Positions 61,506-64,000 of a stretch of DNA of 64,000 bases are shown piece by piece. The position numbers and the translations under genes are program-made. How positions within the stretch are numbered: the first letter of the stretch is position 1; the number at the start of each line of letters is the position of its first letter. The DNA comes from Lichenostomus cassidix (taxonomy: Eukaryota; Chordata; Aves; Passeriformes; Meliphagidae): the NCBI GenBank assembly GCA_008360975.2, contig CM039182.1, positions 81,003,405-81,067,404 on the forward strand, in the 5' to 3' direction. The notes beneath the pieces are model-generated. The model was not told the origin of the DNA, did not search any database, and worked only from the letters and a program-made list of their open reading frames with translations.

Positions 61506-64000
61506 TTTCTAGCTTTTTGGTGTTAAATTTTGCAGGTATGCTTTCAGAATACTTACTTTTTTGGGTTTATATCCAAGGTAATTGTATATTTATGGAGATA
61601 AGCTCTTTGAGAGGGAGCTGCATTTTGCACAAGCTTTGATAAAGTCCATTCTTAATTGGTGAATTTGGCAACAAGTGTAACATCAGCCAAAAAATTAGGA
61701 TGTAAGGTAAGCAAGATAATGTTATGTTTTATATTCAGTGGTACTTTGGGTATTTCAAGCCTCTGCCCCTTGCTGCATTAAAAGGTTCTTTGCCCCAGCA
61801 ATAGGAGTGACATCTATCCTCCAAGAAATCACTGACAAAACTAAGAAACACTTTAGAAAATCCCTTTGTTCTCTAATACAGACAAGAAGGTTTTCCTATG
61901 CTAGGACACTTAGAAGGGTGAGAGTGCCTATATTTTCAAGTTAATAATGCCTAAGTAAAGAAATTTCATGGGGAAGAAAAGCAGCTTTTCTGTCATAAGA
62001 TCCACCTAACATCACTGGGTGGTGCAGCACCTGGAGTGACACAGCTGTTTGTCCAGAAGAGAGCTGGTCTGCCTTCAACATACAAGGAAAATAACAAAGC
62101 ACTCTTTCCTCTTGTAGAATCAATTCTACAGATTTAACATTCTTGGCTTATTATAAAAAACTAATCATTTTTTGTTGCCTGATTGATTTATAAATGTTTA
62201 CATATTCTGTTTCCCATTGCAATGCTTATCCATGGTCCTTAACTTGGTGAAGGTTGTTAGCCATTTTCAAAAACTGCTTGCTTTAAGGACCACAACCAGC
62301 ACATAGCATCAGACAGTTTGCATAAAGTCTCATTTTCTGGTGTGTTTGCTTTTTGTGGGCCATTTCATTACCATGCAAATGGAGTTAGGACATTTTGCAG
62401 ACAATCTAATTGTTAGCATAATATGTCCTCATTATTTGTATAGTGCAGCAGTTTGCATTAGGCATTACCAAGTGTAACAGATACTAATATAACAGCATGA
62501 TTTTTGGGAAACAGAGGCTACTTTTTATCAAAGGCTGTGCATACTGGTTACCAAATCCAGTCTAGAATCACCAACAGCCCTCAGCAAACCTAAACTACAC
62601 AGCTCTTCCAGAGCCTAAACATGCAGTTTTTGTCAATAGGAGTAACATCACTTTTCTGACCCACATATTTGAAGTTTTCATCCTCCAATGCTTTCATATT
62701 TGTACAACTTTTAGCTCTTACATGTTGAAGACAGTATTACTCTATGCCTACATAGCTGCAGCAAAGGAATAAAGATAAATAAAGCACTGCTAAAATAGCA
62801 AATGGAAACCAAACTGATCTCTTTTTAGCTAGAAATCGGAATGCAAAGCTTAAACTTTAATCCTGTTTCCAAACAGTAAATCTTATCTTTTCAGAAAATA
62901 CTGCCAATTTAGCACTGTTGAACTTTGGAATACAGCCATCCACACATAAACACATTTGCACATTATTTTGGTTGGCTCTTGCTAAAGCCATATGCTGAGG
63001 GTTTTTTTAATTAAAAAGACACCTCAGAAAATCTTGCAGTGTTCACACAGAATAAAACATCCTTAAAGGTTCTAAAATGTCAACAAATACTATAGTATTC
63101 TCCCCTCCACTAATGTCAGTAATGTTTGCAGAGTGAATTTTAACAGCCATTTTTTATGTGTTTATGAAGACACTTCAGTCACTTTTGTTCTGACATTTAA
63201 AGTTTTGATGCAGGAAGGATCAGTCACTTCTAAACTCCACTGACCAAAAATAAGCAATCCATGCTCCTTTGCCAGTTACCAGAGCTGTAATCCTCATCTA
63301 TAGCACAGAGAATCAAAGTAGCGAAAGACTAAGGGCTATTTTTCATTTTCCAACAATATGCAAAATTACTTAATGTAATTGAGTAGAAGAAAATTAAGTA
63401 TCAGAGAAGGGTTTATATTTTTCCACTCTCAATTTCCAACTAAAAAATGTACCCTGTAAATATATATGTTGTGCTAACTAGGAATAAATTAGACTGCAAT
63501 TGTCATGGTACCTCAAATATGAAGGGATTTGTTTCTTGTCTCCTTTCACTTTTGGCACTAAACTTGTGGATTATTGAACAGTCCTGGGTGCTGAATGTGG
63601 ACTTGCCTCTTCTAGTCACCAGAAAGTGACCAATCACTGCTGAACTGTGTATACAACTGCAGGGTATCCAGCTGCCATCACTAGTGCCACTGTTTCTCAG
63701 CCATAAGAGGAGGCAACACAAGTTCCCTTGCCTTCCTTGCACAAAACCCCCAACTTTTAAACAGACTTCTCCAGTCTTCCAACAGCTTCCAGATTAACAG
63801 TGTCTTGGCTGAAAAAGGCCTGAAAGCATTTTCTCGAATTAAACCAAACCTTTGTTCCTTAAAAAGGACTGAGAAAAGGAACAGAAAAATGAACCAGCTA
63901 TGTGGAGGGGCTCCATTTCCAGTTCTTTTTAAATTGCTTCCAGCAAGAACTCTGCTGCTGGTACTGCTGGAGTAGTTGCAAGGAACCATGGCTCCATTGC
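61506..64000. other. Unique sequence with an enhancer-like core; no gene recognised
   Basis: No repeats are recognised in the last 2.5 kb. Frames at 61738-61944, 63503-63742 and 63681-63989 are unassigned. The motif cluster at 62150-62530 is annotated separately. Confidence 0.45.
62150..62530. promoter_or_regulatory. Candidate enhancer / conserved noncoding element
   Basis: Motifs in order: overlapping TGATTGAT and TGATTTAT (62180-62191, PBX/HOX type), TGTTTAC (62195-62201, forkhead), an ACCACA RUNX-type word near 62289, TTTGCAT (62317-62323), a full POU octamer ATGCAAAT (62373-62380), TAATTG (62407-62412, homeodomain) and another TTTGCAT (62452-62458). Three octamer-family words in about 140 bases, with no repeat or ORF, fit a developmental enhancer. 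This is an inference from motifs only. Confidence 0.3.

Overview
The window is vertebrate nuclear DNA, almost certainly from a bird. It is AT-rich and has no operon-like packing. Its recognisable repeats are CR1 LINE fragments, several ending in the degenerate ATTCTATG octamer run that marks avian CR1 3' ends, together with LTRs of the avian ERVL type. I recognised no SINEs, L1 or mammalian elements. The species cannot be fixed from sequence alone; the LTR family fits birds in general, possibly Neoaves (inference).

No confident protein-coding gene, rRNA or tRNA was found. The window reads as a gene desert or part of a very large intron. Most open frames are short, lack an ATG, or lie across CR1 reverse-transcriptase remains. 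The best exon candidates are the first 143 bases, which end in a canonical splice donor, and three internal segments with good acceptor and donor sites: 20427-20453, 29121-29205 and 43093-43214. They cannot be linked into one reading frame here. An unassigned minus-strand frame with coding-like composition lies at 57598-57825, beside a higher-GC block.

Layout: 1-7.4 kb is mostly unique DNA with one minus-strand CR1 3' end at 1.5 kb. 7.5-8.3 kb is a minus-strand CR1 RT fragment. 13.4-15.0 kb holds a plus-strand CR1 carrying a second CR1 inside it, followed by an older CR1-like RT remnant. 19.6-20.4 kb is a plus CR1; 26.4 kb a short plus CR1; 27.1-28.1 kb a minus CR1; 35.3 kb an old plus CR1 3' end. 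37.7-39.0 kb is the longest plus CR1 (RT to 3' tail). 42.4-43.0 kb is a minus-strand solo LTR, and a relative of it on the plus strand lies at 51.6-52.0 kb. Smaller CR1 pieces lie at 47.3, 47.9, 51.0, 52.9, 54.3 and 61.3 kb. A second LTR type is at 55.5 kb. A polyadenylated retrocopy-like block (minus strand) ends at 59.64 kb.

The non-repeat DNA has several stretches that look like regulatory rather than coding sequence: a perfect 13-bp Maf recognition palindrome at 17616, a cluster of homeodomain, forkhead and octamer motifs at 62.15-62.53 kb, and AT-rich homeodomain-type clusters near 53.5 and 56.4 kb. These are inferences from motif content; only cross-species alignment can confirm them. 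I found no evidence for a new biological system. The items most worth checking are the retrocopy at 59.6-60.1 kb, the unidentified block at 57.6-58.7 kb, the candidate enhancers and the candidate exons.
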